This document shows positions 1 to 8,629 of a DNA stretch of 64,000 nucleotides, one piece after another; the stretch's first letter is position 1; each line of letters begins with the position of its first letter. This DNA comes from RGIG6919 sp045531905. GTDB lineage: Bacteria > Bacillota > Clostridia > Lachnospirales > Lachnospiraceae. The DNA is taken from NCBI GenBank assembly GCA_045531905.1, contig JAZSEY010000026.1:1-64000 (forward strand), written 5' to 3'. The notes below the pieces were generated by a model. It had not been told where the DNA came from and made no database searches. It saw only the letters and a list, made by a program, of their open reading frames with translations. Both the position numbers and the translations under genes were made by a program.

Positions 1-445
1 TTGGATAATCATTCACCTTGGATAGAACCACATCATCAACTCCGGTCATCATATCTGTTAATGATAACGGTGTCTCCCATTCATTCTCGCCAAAATACAG
101 CACCAACGACAATACAGGTGAAATAAAATTCTCATTCTGCAACTGTCTCATATATGTGTTATAATCATAACCCATCATCCGCACAGGCATCGTGTTATCA
201 ACTGTAGTTTGATTCTCAATACCTAATGAAACACATATGAAATTAGAGTTGTGATATCGCTTAATGCAATCTCGAAAATTAGAATGTAAATTACCATCAT
301 AACCAAATGTCTGCGTCTCAGAATCTTCACTACTTAAACCAGTTACATCTATGTAATTATCATCAAATACAAGCACATTAAAAATGTCTGCAAATACATC
401 GTTATATGCTTCTAAAAACTTGGATGCTTTATCCTTCTGTCCCAA
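1..445 (-). CDS. Rpn/PD-(D/E)XK nuclease family protein, C-terminus cut by window edge
   Basis: Open frame of about 148 codons with no stop, running off the left edge. The N-terminus contains the segments YNDVFADIFNVLVF, then DGNLHSNFRD and GIENQT, and a later LVLYFGENEW. This order is typical of the Clostridial Rpn (recombination-promoting nuclease, putative transposase) family. In that fold the Asp of the DGxLH segment and the Glu of the G-I-E-N-Q segment would belong to the PD-(D/E)XK active site. I prefer a TTG start at 445 because a GAGAGG ribosome site lies seven bases before it; an in-frame ATG at 460 has no such site. A near-consensus promoter lies just upstream. Family members are often found in several divergent copies per genome and are linked to DNA cleavage or RecA-independent recombination. 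Family assignment is by pattern recognition only. Confidence 0.72.
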   Translation of the reverse strand, partial: MGQKDKASKFLEAYNDVFADIFNVLVFDDNYIDVTGLSSEDSETQTFGYDGNLHSNFRDCIKRYHNSNFICVSLGIENQTTVDNTMPVRMMGYDYNTYMRQLQNENFISPVLSLVLYFGENEWETPLSLTDMMTGVDDVVLSKVNDYP

Positions 446-479
446 ATGAAAACCTCTCATTCAAAAATATGTTAAATTA

Positions 480-508
480 ATTTTAATGCACAAATCATTA
501 GATGTCAA
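480..508 (-). promoter_or_regulatory. SigA-type promoter of the Rpn-family gene
   Basis: On the minus strand TTGACA (503-508) is followed after exactly 17 bases by TAAAAT (480-485). It lies about 35 bases before the preferred TTG start of the Rpn-family nuclease gene and downstream of the RNase E/G terminator, so that gene appears to be independently transcribed. Confidence 0.7.
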
Positions 509-642
509 TAGTTTTTTATCATTTTATATCAAGATATTCATTTAGTAACATCATGTTCCGGATGGAGTATTATCTGATTACATATTAGTGAATGTGTTAG
601 TGTATTTTGAGTAGTTTTTAAACAGACACACATTGTTTGAGC

Positions 643-675
643 AAAAAAAGGAAAGCGTATTTGCTTTCCTTTTTT
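643..675 (-). terminator. Intrinsic terminator after the RNase E/G gene
   Basis: A 13-bp perfect stem (644-656 with 663-675) closes a six-base loop. Read on the minus strand the GC-containing stem is followed by a run of seven T, 22 bases after the RNase E/G stop codon. The A-rich and T-rich arms make it symmetric, so it could also stop plus-strand transcription. It marks the end of the tyrS-to-RNase gene run. Confidence 0.85.
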
Positions 676-696
676 GAACTAGTTTAATTGGTTCTT

Positions 697-1872
697 CTAC
701 CCTTCCAATACTTCCTTCACCGATTTCCGTTCTTTCTTCCTAGTAATCTCCACAAGTCCCAGGGCTGTGGTATCCACATAATTGGTCTTAATGCGGTCTT
801 TTGCAAGATGTTCCTTCAGTGACTGAATTAACATGTTCTTATGCTCCACACTATCCATGTTGATAAAATCAATGATGATAATGCCGGAAAGGTTACGCAG
901 TCGAATCTGCTTTGCACACTCCTTGGCGGCTTCCAAATTTATATCCAGAAAATGCTTGTCCTTATCCTGTTTGCCGATAGATTTTCCGGTATTTACATCG
1001 ATGACAACCATAGCCTCCGTCTGTTCGATAACCAGATAGGCACCGGATTTTAGCCATACACGCTTGTTGGTAGCCCGTTCCAAATCCCGATGAATATTAT
1101 ACATGGCAGACAGAGAATAACTATCATCCTGGTATAAGGTAAGTTTATCCATGATAGCTGGATCATACATAGAAAAATAATCTCTCAGACTATGATAGGT
1201 CACTTCATCATCTGTGATAATGCTTGCCAGGGATGAATTGCAATATCCAAGAATTTCCTTACTAAAACCAGCTTCCATTTGATATAGACAATACCCTGTG
1301 GTGCGATATTTCGCGTATTTCAGAATGCTTGTCATACTTTCTTCCAAAGATGTTAATTCTCTTATGATATCGTCCTCACCCGCTTCCGTGGCATTGGTTC
1401 TGATAATCGCACCATAGGAAGGGGAAATATTCTTTTTGATCATACCCTTAAGTGATTTTTTCTGTTCACTGTCTTTGATTTTATTGGAAATGCCAAATTG
1501 CCCTGCTTCTAGGGTTAATACCAGGTATTTTCCTGTTAAAGTAAGTTTTGATGAAACCTGAGGCGCTTTGGTTTTAATGCCGTCTTTGACAATCTGTACC
1601 AAAATGTCGTCTCCGATGGTAAGCTTGTCATTTTTCTTATTATTGAGAAAGATTGGTTTCTCATCGGCCATAGAATAATACGTAAGCAAGCCATCCTCTA
1701 ATTCTACAAAGGCAGCATTGATATTTGGCACAATGTTTTTCACCTTACCTACATAAATATTTCCAACCGTGCTACAGGCATCACGAAATACAATGTCCAC
1801 AAGTTTATCAGCCTCATAGACAAGCATAACTGGTTTATCTTGATATTGCGTTAAGAGAATCTTTGTTTCCAT
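697..1872 (-). CDS. Ribonuclease E/G family endoribonuclease, short form
   Basis: The 391-residue protein has an S1-type RNA-binding segment around residues 35-110 and the RNase E/G catalytic core. The two metal-binding aspartates are visible as D292 in IDVNTGKS and D335 in IIIIDFINM. Such enzymes cut single-stranded A/U-rich RNA during rRNA maturation and mRNA turnover. The chain ends shortly after the conserved GLVEITRKK segment, so the CPxC zinc-link that holds E. coli RNase E/G dimers together is absent, and no cysteine pair follows the stop in frame. Start ATG has TAGGAGC in front. The gene sits 17 bases after the DUF2344 gene and the radical SAM gene, a grouping known in Clostridia, and is followed by a terminator. 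RNase G versus E naming is uncertain. Confidence 0.88.
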   Translation of the reverse strand: METKILLTQYQDKPVMLVYEADKLVDIVFRDACSTVGNIYVGKVKNIVPNINAAFVELEDGLLTYYSMADEKPIFLNNKKNDKLTIGDDILVQIVKDGIKTKAPQVSSKLTLTGKYLVLTLEAGQFGISNKIKDSEQKKSLKGMIKKNISPSYGAIIRTNATEAGEDDIIRELTSLEESMTSILKYAKYRTTGYCLYQMEAGFSKEILGYCNSSLASIITDDEVTYHSLRDYFSMYDPAIMDKLTLYQDDSYSLSAMYNIHRDLERATNKRVWLKSGAYLVIEQTEAMVVIDVNTGKSIGKQDKDKHFLDINLEAAKECAKQIRLRNLSGIIIIDFINMDSVEHKNMLIQSLKEHLAKDRIKTNYVDTTALGLVEITRKKERKSVKEVLEG

Positions 1873-1889
1873 AACTGCTCCTATTACAT

Positions 1890-2591
1890 CTATTCTATAA
1901 CAGTGCCTGCTTCGGTAAGTGGTACTAAGTTACCTGCTTCATTTCTTAGATAGGTCTCTATTCTATGAACAGTAAATCCAAACTGTTCGGCAGGGATGCC
2001 CAGATACTGCATATATGCCTCCATAACCAATTCAGGTTTTAAGTTTGCAGCACTTCCTGTGGCAAGATACAAATAAAACTGCTGCTCTCTAACCTCTGCC
2101 TTTAAAATCATCGGCTTAATATCAGTAACGCTTTCGCTTTTCTTTGTTTTTTTCAGGATTTCGATGGTGTCCTGTGCTAAAAATGCATCAAATTCACTGA
2201 AAATGCGTTCCAGAGAATCCTCATAATACCCATCACGAACAGAAACCAAATAATCGGATGCCTCAACTACAGCCATGGCGGTTTTTGCCTTTTCATCCAG
2301 TAAACGGATATCTAAGACTTCCATACCTTCTGCCATAACCGCATTTAAGCGGTCCATCATATCCTTCGTGGTGGTAACTGAATGGAATTCGCCATCAAAA
2401 TACTCGCCCTCACTTGTGACACCAAGTCCTAAAGGGGCTGCAAAGGTGATAAGCTGATGTGGATTGAAGCCCTGTGAATAGGCAACATCTAATTTGGCTC
2501 GTCTAATTGCCTTCTGAAAATAACGCATCACATCCAGATGTCCGATGAATTTTAAATATCCTGTTTTTGCATATTTAATTCTTAGCTTCAA
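1890..2591 (-). CDS. DUF2344 (TIGR03936-type) protein
   Basis: A 233-residue protein opening with RIKYAKTGYLKFIGHLD and then GFNPHQLITFAAPLGLG, both hallmarks of the DUF2344/TIGR03936 family. Members are either separate proteins beside a TIGR03960 radical SAM enzyme or fused to its C-terminus; their biochemical role is unknown, though the context with an RNase E/G enzyme and radical SAM chemistry suggests RNA or ribosome modification (inference). A TTG at 2591 is my preferred start because GGAGG lies eight bases before it, while the upstream GTG at 2600 abuts the ribosome site with no spacing. The 5' end overlaps the radical SAM gene by 17 bases, consistent with translational coupling and a shared complex or pathway. 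Confidence 0.85.
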   Translation of the reverse strand: MKLRIKYAKTGYLKFIGHLDVMRYFQKAIRRAKLDVAYSQGFNPHQLITFAAPLGLGVTSEGEYFDGEFHSVTTTKDMMDRLNAVMAEGMEVLDIRLLDEKAKTAMAVVEASDYLVSVRDGYYEDSLERIFSEFDAFLAQDTIEILKKTKKSESVTDIKPMILKAEVREQQFYLYLATGSAANLKPELVMEAYMQYLGIPAEQFGFTVHRIETYLRNEAGNLVPLTEAGTVIE

Positions 2592-4443
2592 AACAGACAC
2601 CTCCTCCCCATTTTGCTACGCCACAGCCTTGACACTGCATACGGCAATTTGGTGTGACAACGCCATTTTTTGCATTTTCCCATTCTTTTAACAGGTAACG
2701 CTTGCTGACACCGATATCGATGAAATCCCATGGGAATATCTCATCCTCAGAACGTTCTCTGGTAAGATAAAAATCCATATCAATGCCACACTTTTCAAAG
2801 GCATCTAACCAACGCTGATGGTCATAATACTCAGACCAAGCGTCATAAATGCCACCATTTTTATATACTTCATAGATAACAGGTGCCAATCGTCTGTCGC
2901 CACGTGCCAACACGCCTTCTAGTAAAGACACATCAGCCGGATGATACTGAAAACGCAAACGCTTCTGGTTTAGCTGTTCTCTAAACTTGTCCTTACAAAA
3001 ATGTGCTTTCTCTAAGAAACTTTCCATGGTATCCATTGGCGCCCACTGGAATGGGGTAAATGGCTTTGGAACAAAGAAGGAAGCACTTGCATTGATGGCT
3101 ACAGGGCCATTTCGCTTCTCCTTTGGAACATTATCATAGTATTCCTCAGAAATGCGCTGAGAAAGTTTAGCAATACCCTCGATGTCTTCATAGGTCTCAA
3201 AAGGTTGTCCTAACATAAAGTAAAGCTTCACTTTATTCCAACCACCAACAAAAGCCTCTCTGGCACCCTTTAGGATAATTTCCTCTGTTAATCCCTTATT
3301 GATAACATCACGCTGTTTTTGTGTTCCAGCTTCCGGTGCAAAGGTCAGGCTCGATTTTTTGATATCCTGAACCTTGCTCATTACATCCAATGAAAATGCA
3401 TCAATACGAAGGGAAGGCAATGAAATGTTCACCTTACGATTTCCCATTTCTTCGATTAAGAAGTCCGTTAATTCAGGCAATTTTGTAAAATCACTGGAGC
3501 TCAATGAACTCAAAGAAATCTCTTCATAACCGGTACTATCAATCATTTCCTTTGCATAATGCTTCAAATCCTCTAAATCACGTTCTCTGGTTGGTCTGTA
3601 TATCATACCAGCCTGACAGAATCGACAGCCTCTAATACAACCACGCATGATTTCCAGCACTGCTCTATCCTGTGTGGTTTTCATGAATGGAACTAACGGA
3701 TGCTCCGGATATGGCGCTTTTGTCATATCCATAACAACCTGCTTCTCAATGATTGTCGGCAAATCCTCATAGATAGGCTTGAAGGACGCTATGGTATTGT
3801 CCTCGTGATAGGTTGTCTCATAAAATGCAGGTACATAAAGACCAGGAATTTTACCGGCTTCATGTAGGAATGCATCTCTGTCATAACCATTCTTCTTGTG
3901 TTCTTTATAAAGGTCCAGTAACTGGTCGTAGGACACCTCGCCCTCTCCCATATATACAATATCCACAAACTCAGCAATCGGCTCTGGATTATACGCACAC
4001 GGACCACCAACAATAATAATCGGGTCCTCGTTGGTTCTATCCTTTGCCCAAATTGGAATCTGACTCAACTCAATTACCTGTAAAATGTTTGTATAGCACA
4101 TTTCATATTGCAGTGTAATTCCCATGAAATCAAAGTCTTTCACAGGGTCCTGAGATTCCAAAGCAAATAACGGAATGTTCTTATCCCGCATGATTTTATC
4201 CAAATCCGGCCATGGAGAATACACGCGCTCGCACCAGGTATCTTCACGGCGATTGAACATGTCATATAATATCTGAATGCCCAAATGGCTCATACCAATC
4301 TCATAAACATCAGGAAAGCACATGCAAAAACGGATATCGATTTCCTCTTTGTTTTTTGATACATGATTGATTTCGCCACCGATATAACGGGCAGGTTTTT
4401 CAATTGTCATCAAAATTTCATCTGATAATGCTAATTTTCTCAT
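2575..4443 (-). CDS. TIGR03960-type radical SAM protein
   Basis: A 622-residue protein with an N-terminal B12-binding-like region (about 1-230, including VGGPCAYNPEP) and a radical SAM core with CxxxCxxC at 269, 273 and 276 (CIRGCRFC), the ligand set for the SAM-cleaving 4Fe-4S cluster. The C-terminus contains further cysteines (CRMQCQGCG) that could bind a second cluster. This matches the TIGR03960 family, whose substrate is not established. The ATG at 4443 is preferred because AAAGGA precedes it at the right spacing; a TTG 18 bases upstream lacks a site. It overlaps the DUF2344 gene by 17 bases. In other Clostridia the two are fused or adjacent, so they probably act together. It was not possible to tell whether cobalamin is bound. 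Confidence 0.88.
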   Translation of the reverse strand: MRKLALSDEILMTIEKPARYIGGEINHVSKNKEEIDIRFCMCFPDVYEIGMSHLGIQILYDMFNRREDTWCERVYSPWPDLDKIMRDKNIPLFALESQDPVKDFDFMGITLQYEMCYTNILQVIELSQIPIWAKDRTNEDPIIIVGGPCAYNPEPIAEFVDIVYMGEGEVSYDQLLDLYKEHKKNGYDRDAFLHEAGKIPGLYVPAFYETTYHEDNTIASFKPIYEDLPTIIEKQVVMDMTKAPYPEHPLVPFMKTTQDRAVLEIMRGCIRGCRFCQAGMIYRPTRERDLEDLKHYAKEMIDSTGYEEISLSSLSSSDFTKLPELTDFLIEEMGNRKVNISLPSLRIDAFSLDVMSKVQDIKKSSLTFAPEAGTQKQRDVINKGLTEEIILKGAREAFVGGWNKVKLYFMLGQPFETYEDIEGIAKLSQRISEEYYDNVPKEKRNGPVAINASASFFVPKPFTPFQWAPMDTMESFLEKAHFCKDKFREQLNQKRLRFQYHPADVSLLEGVLARGDRRLAPVIYEVYKNGGIYDAWSEYYDHQRWLDAFEKCGIDMDFYLTRERSEDEIFPWDFIDIGVSKRYLLKEWENAKNGVVTPNCRMQCQGCGVAKWGGGVCFEAKN

Positions 4444-4453
4444 ATTGATTCCT

Positions 4454-4768
4454 TTACTCAAATAGCTCTACAAGATAATCTATAAAGCGACTGTGATATA
4501 TTTTGTCAAAGGTGTTTTTCACGGTTTCATTTGTGGTTACCGCATCGCTTATGACCTGTACATAGTCATTTTGGGTATCCACATAATCCATCACAAAAAA
4601 GACAAACACCATAAATATCATTATAAAAAGCAGGTGGTGAGACTTTTGCAGTGTATCTTTCGGTACCGCAAAGCTTTCACCGCCTGCTTTTTGATATAGT
4701 GCATTTTCCTGTTCGATTGAACGTTCCCGCATCTTTTGTATAAGAGCAATTCGTTCTTCTTCGGACAT
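4454..4768 (-). CDS. Small single-pass membrane protein, unknown function
   Basis: I do not recognise this 104-residue protein. It has a charged N-terminal helix (SEEERIALIQKMRERSIEQE), a hydrophobic segment at roughly 47-63 (LLFIMIFMVFVFFVMDY), and a C-terminal stretch rich in Asp, Thr and aromatic residues. It is probably anchored with one transmembrane helix, N-terminus inside. It lies between tyrS and the radical SAM gene, ends 10 bases before the latter's ATG, and has an AGGTG ribosome site. The acidic and amphipathic N-terminus might contact a cytoplasmic partner, but nothing in the sequence names one. Real gene status is supported by its fit in the gene run and good ribosome site. Confidence 0.65.
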   Translation of the reverse strand: MSEEERIALIQKMRERSIEQENALYQKAGGESFAVPKDTLQKSHHLLFIMIFMVFVFFVMDYVDTQNDYVQVISDAVTTNETVKNTFDKIYHSRFIDYLVELFE

Positions 4769-4824
4769 AACACACCTGTTTTACTTATTTATTCAAGTAT
4801 ATGGATGTCTGACATCCTTTATGC

Positions 4825-6087
4825 TTATGAGAAGGATACCTTTAAGAAATTCTTCTTACCCTTCTTCACAATAGCAACACCGTCATCATTTAAGGAAGCA
4901 TCGCTGAATTTGTACATTGGGTCTGTAATCTTCTCATCATTTACGCTAACACCACCCTGGGTTACATTTCTTCTTGCCTCAGAACGAGTCTGGCAAAGCT
5001 TAGCATCTACTAAAACAGTGAGAAGGTCAACGCCCTCAGCAAGCTGAGCCTTTGTGTAATCAAGGGAAGGCATATCTGCACTGATACCGCCACCTGCAAA
5101 GACTGCTCTTGCAGCTTCCTGTGCCTTATTTGCTTCTTCCTCACCGTGAACAATCTTAGTAACCTCGTATGCAAGTACTTCCTTTGCCTTGTTAATTTCA
5201 GCGCCTTCCAAGGCACCTAAACGTCTAACCTCATCCATCGGAAGGAAGGTTAATAAACCAAGACATTTCTCAACGTTTGCATCCTCGATATTTCTCCAGT
5301 ACTGGTAGAACTCATAAGGAGTTGTCTTCTTTGGATCCAACCAAACAGCACCCTTCATTGTCTTACCCATCTTCTTGCCATCTGATGTGGTAAGTAATGT
5401 AAATGTAAGACCAAATGCAGGATCCTTTGCAAGTGGTGTCTTATCTTCTCTTGCAGCAACTTCTTTTCTACGGATTAAATCAGCACCGGCTAAGATATTT
5501 GACCACTGGTCATCTCCACCCATCTCAACCTTACAGCCGTACTTCTTATTTAAGTAATAGAAGTCATATGCCTGCATCAGCATATAGTTGAACTCGAAGA
5601 AGGTTAAACCATTTTCCATACGCTGCTTGTAACACTCTGCTGTTAACATACGGTTTACTGAGAAATGAACACCGATTTCACGCAAGAAATCAACATAATT
5701 CAAGTCTAATAACCAGTCAGCGTTATTTTCCATAATTGCCTTTTCATTATCGAAATCGATGAAATGAGACAACTGCTCTTTGAAACGATTTGCATTATAA
5801 TCGATAGTCTCTCTTGTCATCATAGAACGCATGTCTGACTTTCCGGATGGGTCACCGATCATAGTTGTACCACCACCGATTAAGGCGATTGGTGTGTGGC
5901 CATGCTGCTGCATATGCATCATAGCCATAATGGTAAGGAAGTGACCAGCTGTTAAGCTGTCTGCAGTGGCATCAAAACCAATGTAGAACTTAACCTTTTC
6001 TCTTCCCAACAAATCTCTTAACTGTTCATCATGTGTGGTCTGTGCAATGAAACCACGCTCTTTCAGTACGTCATATACATTACTCAT
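4825..6087 (-). CDS. tyrS: Tyrosyl-tRNA synthetase
   Basis: The 420-residue class I aminoacyl-tRNA synthetase charges tRNA-Tyr with tyrosine in the cytoplasm. The HIGH-type signature appears as TAGHF (46-50) and the KMSKS loop as KMGKT (239-243). The tyrosine-binding part carries YIGFDATADSL and GGDDQWSNILAG, and an S4 RNA-binding domain forms the last 70 residues. Length is normal for TyrRS. The ATG has GAGAGG at good spacing. It lies 20 bases after the UPF0210 gene, so no room exists for a tyrosine T-box leader directly upstream; expression would come from upstream promoters in the run. A six-base-pair hairpin without a T-run lies in the gap downstream (4803-4817). Confidence 0.97.
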   Translation of the reverse strand: MSNVYDVLKERGFIAQTTHDEQLRDLLGREKVKFYIGFDATADSLTAGHFLTIMAMMHMQQHGHTPIALIGGGTTMIGDPSGKSDMRSMMTRETIDYNANRFKEQLSHFIDFDNEKAIMENNADWLLDLNYVDFLREIGVHFSVNRMLTAECYKQRMENGLTFFEFNYMLMQAYDFYYLNKKYGCKVEMGGDDQWSNILAGADLIRRKEVAAREDKTPLAKDPAFGLTFTLLTTSDGKKMGKTMKGAVWLDPKKTTPYEFYQYWRNIEDANVEKCLGLLTFLPMDEVRRLGALEGAEINKAKEVLAYEVTKIVHGEEEANKAQEAARAVFAGGGISADMPSLDYTKAQLAEGVDLLTVLVDAKLCQTRSEARRNVTQGGVSVNDEKITDPMYKFSDASLNDDGVAIVKKGKKNFLKVSFS

Positions 6088-6107
6088 GTTTCTTACCTCT
6101 CTATCCT

Positions 6108-7472
6108 CTAGTTCTTGAAACTGTGAATTGGTGCAGGAATTCTTCCAGCACGGCCGATAAATGCATCACAGCTATATTTGTTCACTTCCATAATTGGTGC
6201 ATAACCAAGCAATCCACCGAATTCAACCGTTTCGCCAACACCCTTGCCAATTACAGGAATCAAACGAACTGCTGTGGTCTTCTGGTTAATCATACCAATC
6301 GCCATCTCGTCAGCAATAATACCTGAAATGGTAGTTGCCTTTGTATCACCAGGAATGGCAATCATATCAAGACCAACGGAGCATACGCAAGTCATAGCCT
6401 CTAACTTCTCTAATGTTAAAGCACCTGCTGTTACCGCGTCAATCATTCTCTGGTCTTCACTGACAGGAATAAATGCACCACTCAAACCACCAACATATGA
6501 GGATGCCATGACACCACCCTTTTTCACCTGGTCATTTAACAATGCAAGCGCCGCTGTGGTACCAGGAGCACCGGCATACTCTAAACCAATCTCCTCTAAA
6601 ATCTCACCAACACTATCACCAATAGCAGGTGTTGGAGCAAGGGATAAATCAATGATTCCAAATGGAACACCCAGTCTCTTAGATGCTTCCTGTGCAACCA
6701 ACTGACCAACTCTTGTAATCTTAAATGCAGTCTTCTTAATGGTCTCACAAAGCACCTCGAAGCTTTCGCCACGAACCTGCTCTAAGGCAGCCTTTACAAC
6801 ACCAGGACCGCTGACACCGACGTTGATAATTCTGTCAGCCTCTGTCACGCCGTGGAAGGCACCTGCCATAAATGGGTTGTCATCCGGAGCATTACAGAAC
6901 ACTACGAACTTTGCACAACCGATACAGTCATTTTCCTTTGTTAACTCAGCAGTTTCCAGAATAATCTCACCGATTAGTCGAACTGCGTCCATATCAATAC
7001 CAGTCTTTGTAGAACCAACATTAACAGAACTACAAACATATGTAGTCTCAGCCAGAGCCTTTGGAATCGAACGAATTAAAAGCTCATCTGCCTTTGTCAT
7101 TCCCTTAGACACCAAAGCACTGTAACCACCGATAAAGTTAACACCGCAGGTCACTGCAGCTTTATCCAATGCCTTTGCAAGTTCCACAAAATCATCACTT
7201 GTTTTACAAACAGAACCACCCACCAAAGCAATTGGAGTAACAGATATACGCTTGTTTACAACAGGAACGCCGTATTCTAAGCCGATATCATTACCAACCT
7301 TCACTAAGTCTTTGGCAGATTCTGTAATCTTATTATAAATGTTATCACAGGTGGACTTCACATCAGCACCAACACAATCTAAAAGGGAAATTCCCATGGT
7401 GATAGTACGAACGTCTAGGTTCATCTGATCAATCATTTTATTGGTTTCAATAACTTCATTTATATTAATCAT
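6108..7472 (-). CDS. UPF0210 / PFL-fold family protein
   Basis: A 454-residue protein of the UPF0210 (DUF711) family, which has a pyruvate formate-lyase-like fold but no demonstrated activity. Recognisable are the opening INEVIETNKMIDQMNLDVRT, the Gly-rich NVGVSGPGVVKAAL region and the C-terminal IGRAGRIPAPIHSF. I see no glycyl-radical motif, so it is unlikely to be a radical enzyme. It starts 21 bases after the ACT-domain UPF0237 gene. This pair is conserved in Gram-positive bacteria (I recall Streptococcus pneumoniae SP_0238/SP_0239), which implies the ACT protein senses a ligand and controls the enzyme; this is inference. GGAGG precedes the ATG. Confidence 0.92.
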   Translation of the reverse strand: MININEVIETNKMIDQMNLDVRTITMGISLLDCVGADVKSTCDNIYNKITESAKDLVKVGNDIGLEYGVPVVNKRISVTPIALVGGSVCKTSDDFVELAKALDKAAVTCGVNFIGGYSALVSKGMTKADELLIRSIPKALAETTYVCSSVNVGSTKTGIDMDAVRLIGEIILETAELTKENDCIGCAKFVVFCNAPDDNPFMAGAFHGVTEADRIINVGVSGPGVVKAALEQVRGESFEVLCETIKKTAFKITRVGQLVAQEASKRLGVPFGIIDLSLAPTPAIGDSVGEILEEIGLEYAGAPGTTAALALLNDQVKKGGVMASSYVGGLSGAFIPVSEDQRMIDAVTAGALTLEKLEAMTCVCSVGLDMIAIPGDTKATTISGIIADEMAIGMINQKTTAVRLIPVIGKGVGETVEFGGLLGYAPIMEVNKYSCDAFIGRAGRIPAPIHSFKN

Positions 7473-7493
7473 GTCCTCAAACCTCCAACATCA

Positions 7494-7766
7494 TTAAATT
7501 CTGTGCATCTTATTAAAGATATCCTCATGCTGAAGACGGATTAATACGCCAATGTCCTCGCCTACCTGGCCAAGTTCTTTTGCAAGTGTTGCCAAATCCT
7601 TTGGAGACTCCTCACAATTTACAATCATCATCATGTTGAAATAACCCTGTACGATTGTCTGCGAAATATCAAGAATATTGATCTGGTTATCTGCAAGATA
7701 ATTACATACTGTAGCAATAATACCTACCTTATCTGTGCCTACTACTGTAATGATTGTCTTTTTCAT
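7494..7766 (-). CDS. ACT-domain protein, UPF0237 family
   Basis: The 90-residue protein is a single ACT domain: TVVGTDKVGIIATVCNYLADNQINILDISQ forms the usual beta-alpha-beta start with the glycine at the ligand pocket, followed by FNMMMIVNCEE. ACT domains bind amino acids or other small molecules and usually work as dimers regulating a partner. It belongs to the UPF0237 family and is immediately upstream of the UPF0210 gene, its usual neighbour. The start has AAAGGAGGAT at good spacing. It is not attached to a catalytic domain, so it must act in trans. The ligand cannot be read from the sequence. Confidence 0.93.
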   Translation of the reverse strand: MKKTIITVVGTDKVGIIATVCNYLADNQINILDISQTIVQGYFNMMMIVNCEESPKDLATLAKELGQVGEDIGVLIRLQHEDIFNKMHRI

Positions 7767-7782
7767 ATATGTATCCTCCTTT

Positions 7783-8580
7783 TTATATTACGATATGCGA
7801 TGATGGAAAGTCTCGACTTGCCACTGAAAGATTAAAATCCCGCACATCCTTTGTATATTCATTGTTCATCAATGCAAGCTTGACCGTCTCATATGCCAAA
7901 TCCGGATGATTATTTTCCTTACTCAAATGTCCAAGGATAATACCTTTTACATGCTCATGGAGCAAAGTCAAAATAAACTCACCACTTCGTTCATTGGATA
8001 AATGACCATGATCACTTAAAATACGTTGTTTTAAGGGGTATGGATATGGTCCAACTTCTAACATACGGACATCGTGATTGGCTTCTATCAGCAATGCATC
8101 GGAATCCTTTAATTTATCCACGAGATAATCGTTATAATCCCCTAAGTCCGTGGCAATGCTAATCTTCTGTGTCCCATTTGTAAAGCAGTAACACACCGGG
8201 TCCGCTGCGTCATGCCAGGTGCGATTTGCTTCCACATTGATATCTCCGATGGCAAATGCCTTATCCGGCTCAATGCTTTGATACAAGTTCACATCATAAT
8301 TACCAAGAGACTTGTCTGCTTTCAAAGCCTGTATAGTACGGAAGGTTGCATACATAGGAATGTTATACTTCCTGGCAAGAATGCCAAGACTCCTTGCATG
8401 GTCACTGTGTTCATGGGTAATGACAATTCCAGAAATGTCCTCACAGGTCAAATCAACCGACTCTAACCCTTCCCGAATTCTCTTTGCACTGATTCCGGCA
8501 TCCACCAATAGCTTTGTGTTATCACTGCCAACCAATATGCAATTCCCACTACTGCCACTGGCTATGCTGAGTAGTTCCAT
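7783..8580 (-). CDS. walJ: MBL-fold metallohydrolase, WalJ/YycJ family
   Basis: A 265-residue metallo-beta-lactamase-fold protein with the metal site HEHSDH at 56-61, preceded by SIASGSSGNCILVG, the signature of the YycJ/WalJ group. In Bacillus walJ belongs to the walRK cell-wall operon and has been linked to coordinating division with replication; related proteins are suspected exonucleases. Here it is separated from any walRK genes and lies before the UPF0237/UPF0210 pair (16-base gap), so its partners must be elsewhere. It has its own promoter overlapping the end of the serine hydrolase gene, and GGAGG before the ATG. Length is normal. Confidence 0.9.
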   Translation of the reverse strand: MELLSIASGSSGNCILVGSDNTKLLVDAGISAKRIREGLESVDLTCEDISGIVITHEHSDHARSLGILARKYNIPMYATFRTIQALKADKSLGNYDVNLYQSIEPDKAFAIGDINVEANRTWHDAADPVCYCFTNGTQKISIATDLGDYNDYLVDKLKDSDALLIEANHDVRMLEVGPYPYPLKQRILSDHGHLSNERSGEFILTLLHEHVKGIILGHLSKENNHPDLAYETVKLALMNNEYTKDVRDFNLSVASRDFPSSHIVI

Positions 8581-8629
8581 GTCATCCTCCGTAAGCTCAC
8601 ATTTAGGTAAAAACTCACCAAACTAAGGT

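Noticed and set aside
4803..4817. Hairpin after tyrS (six-base-pair stem, three-base loop)
   Set aside because: No T-run follows on either strand and the stem is short; not a convincing terminator.
6088..6107. Search for a tyrosine T-box before tyrS
   Set aside because: Only 20 bases separate tyrS from the preceding gene, too few for a T-box.
6244..6705. Plus-strand frame of 153 codons
   Set aside because: It is the antisense of the UPF0210 gene, with no ribosome site and an irregular Ser/Ile/Pro-rich protein.
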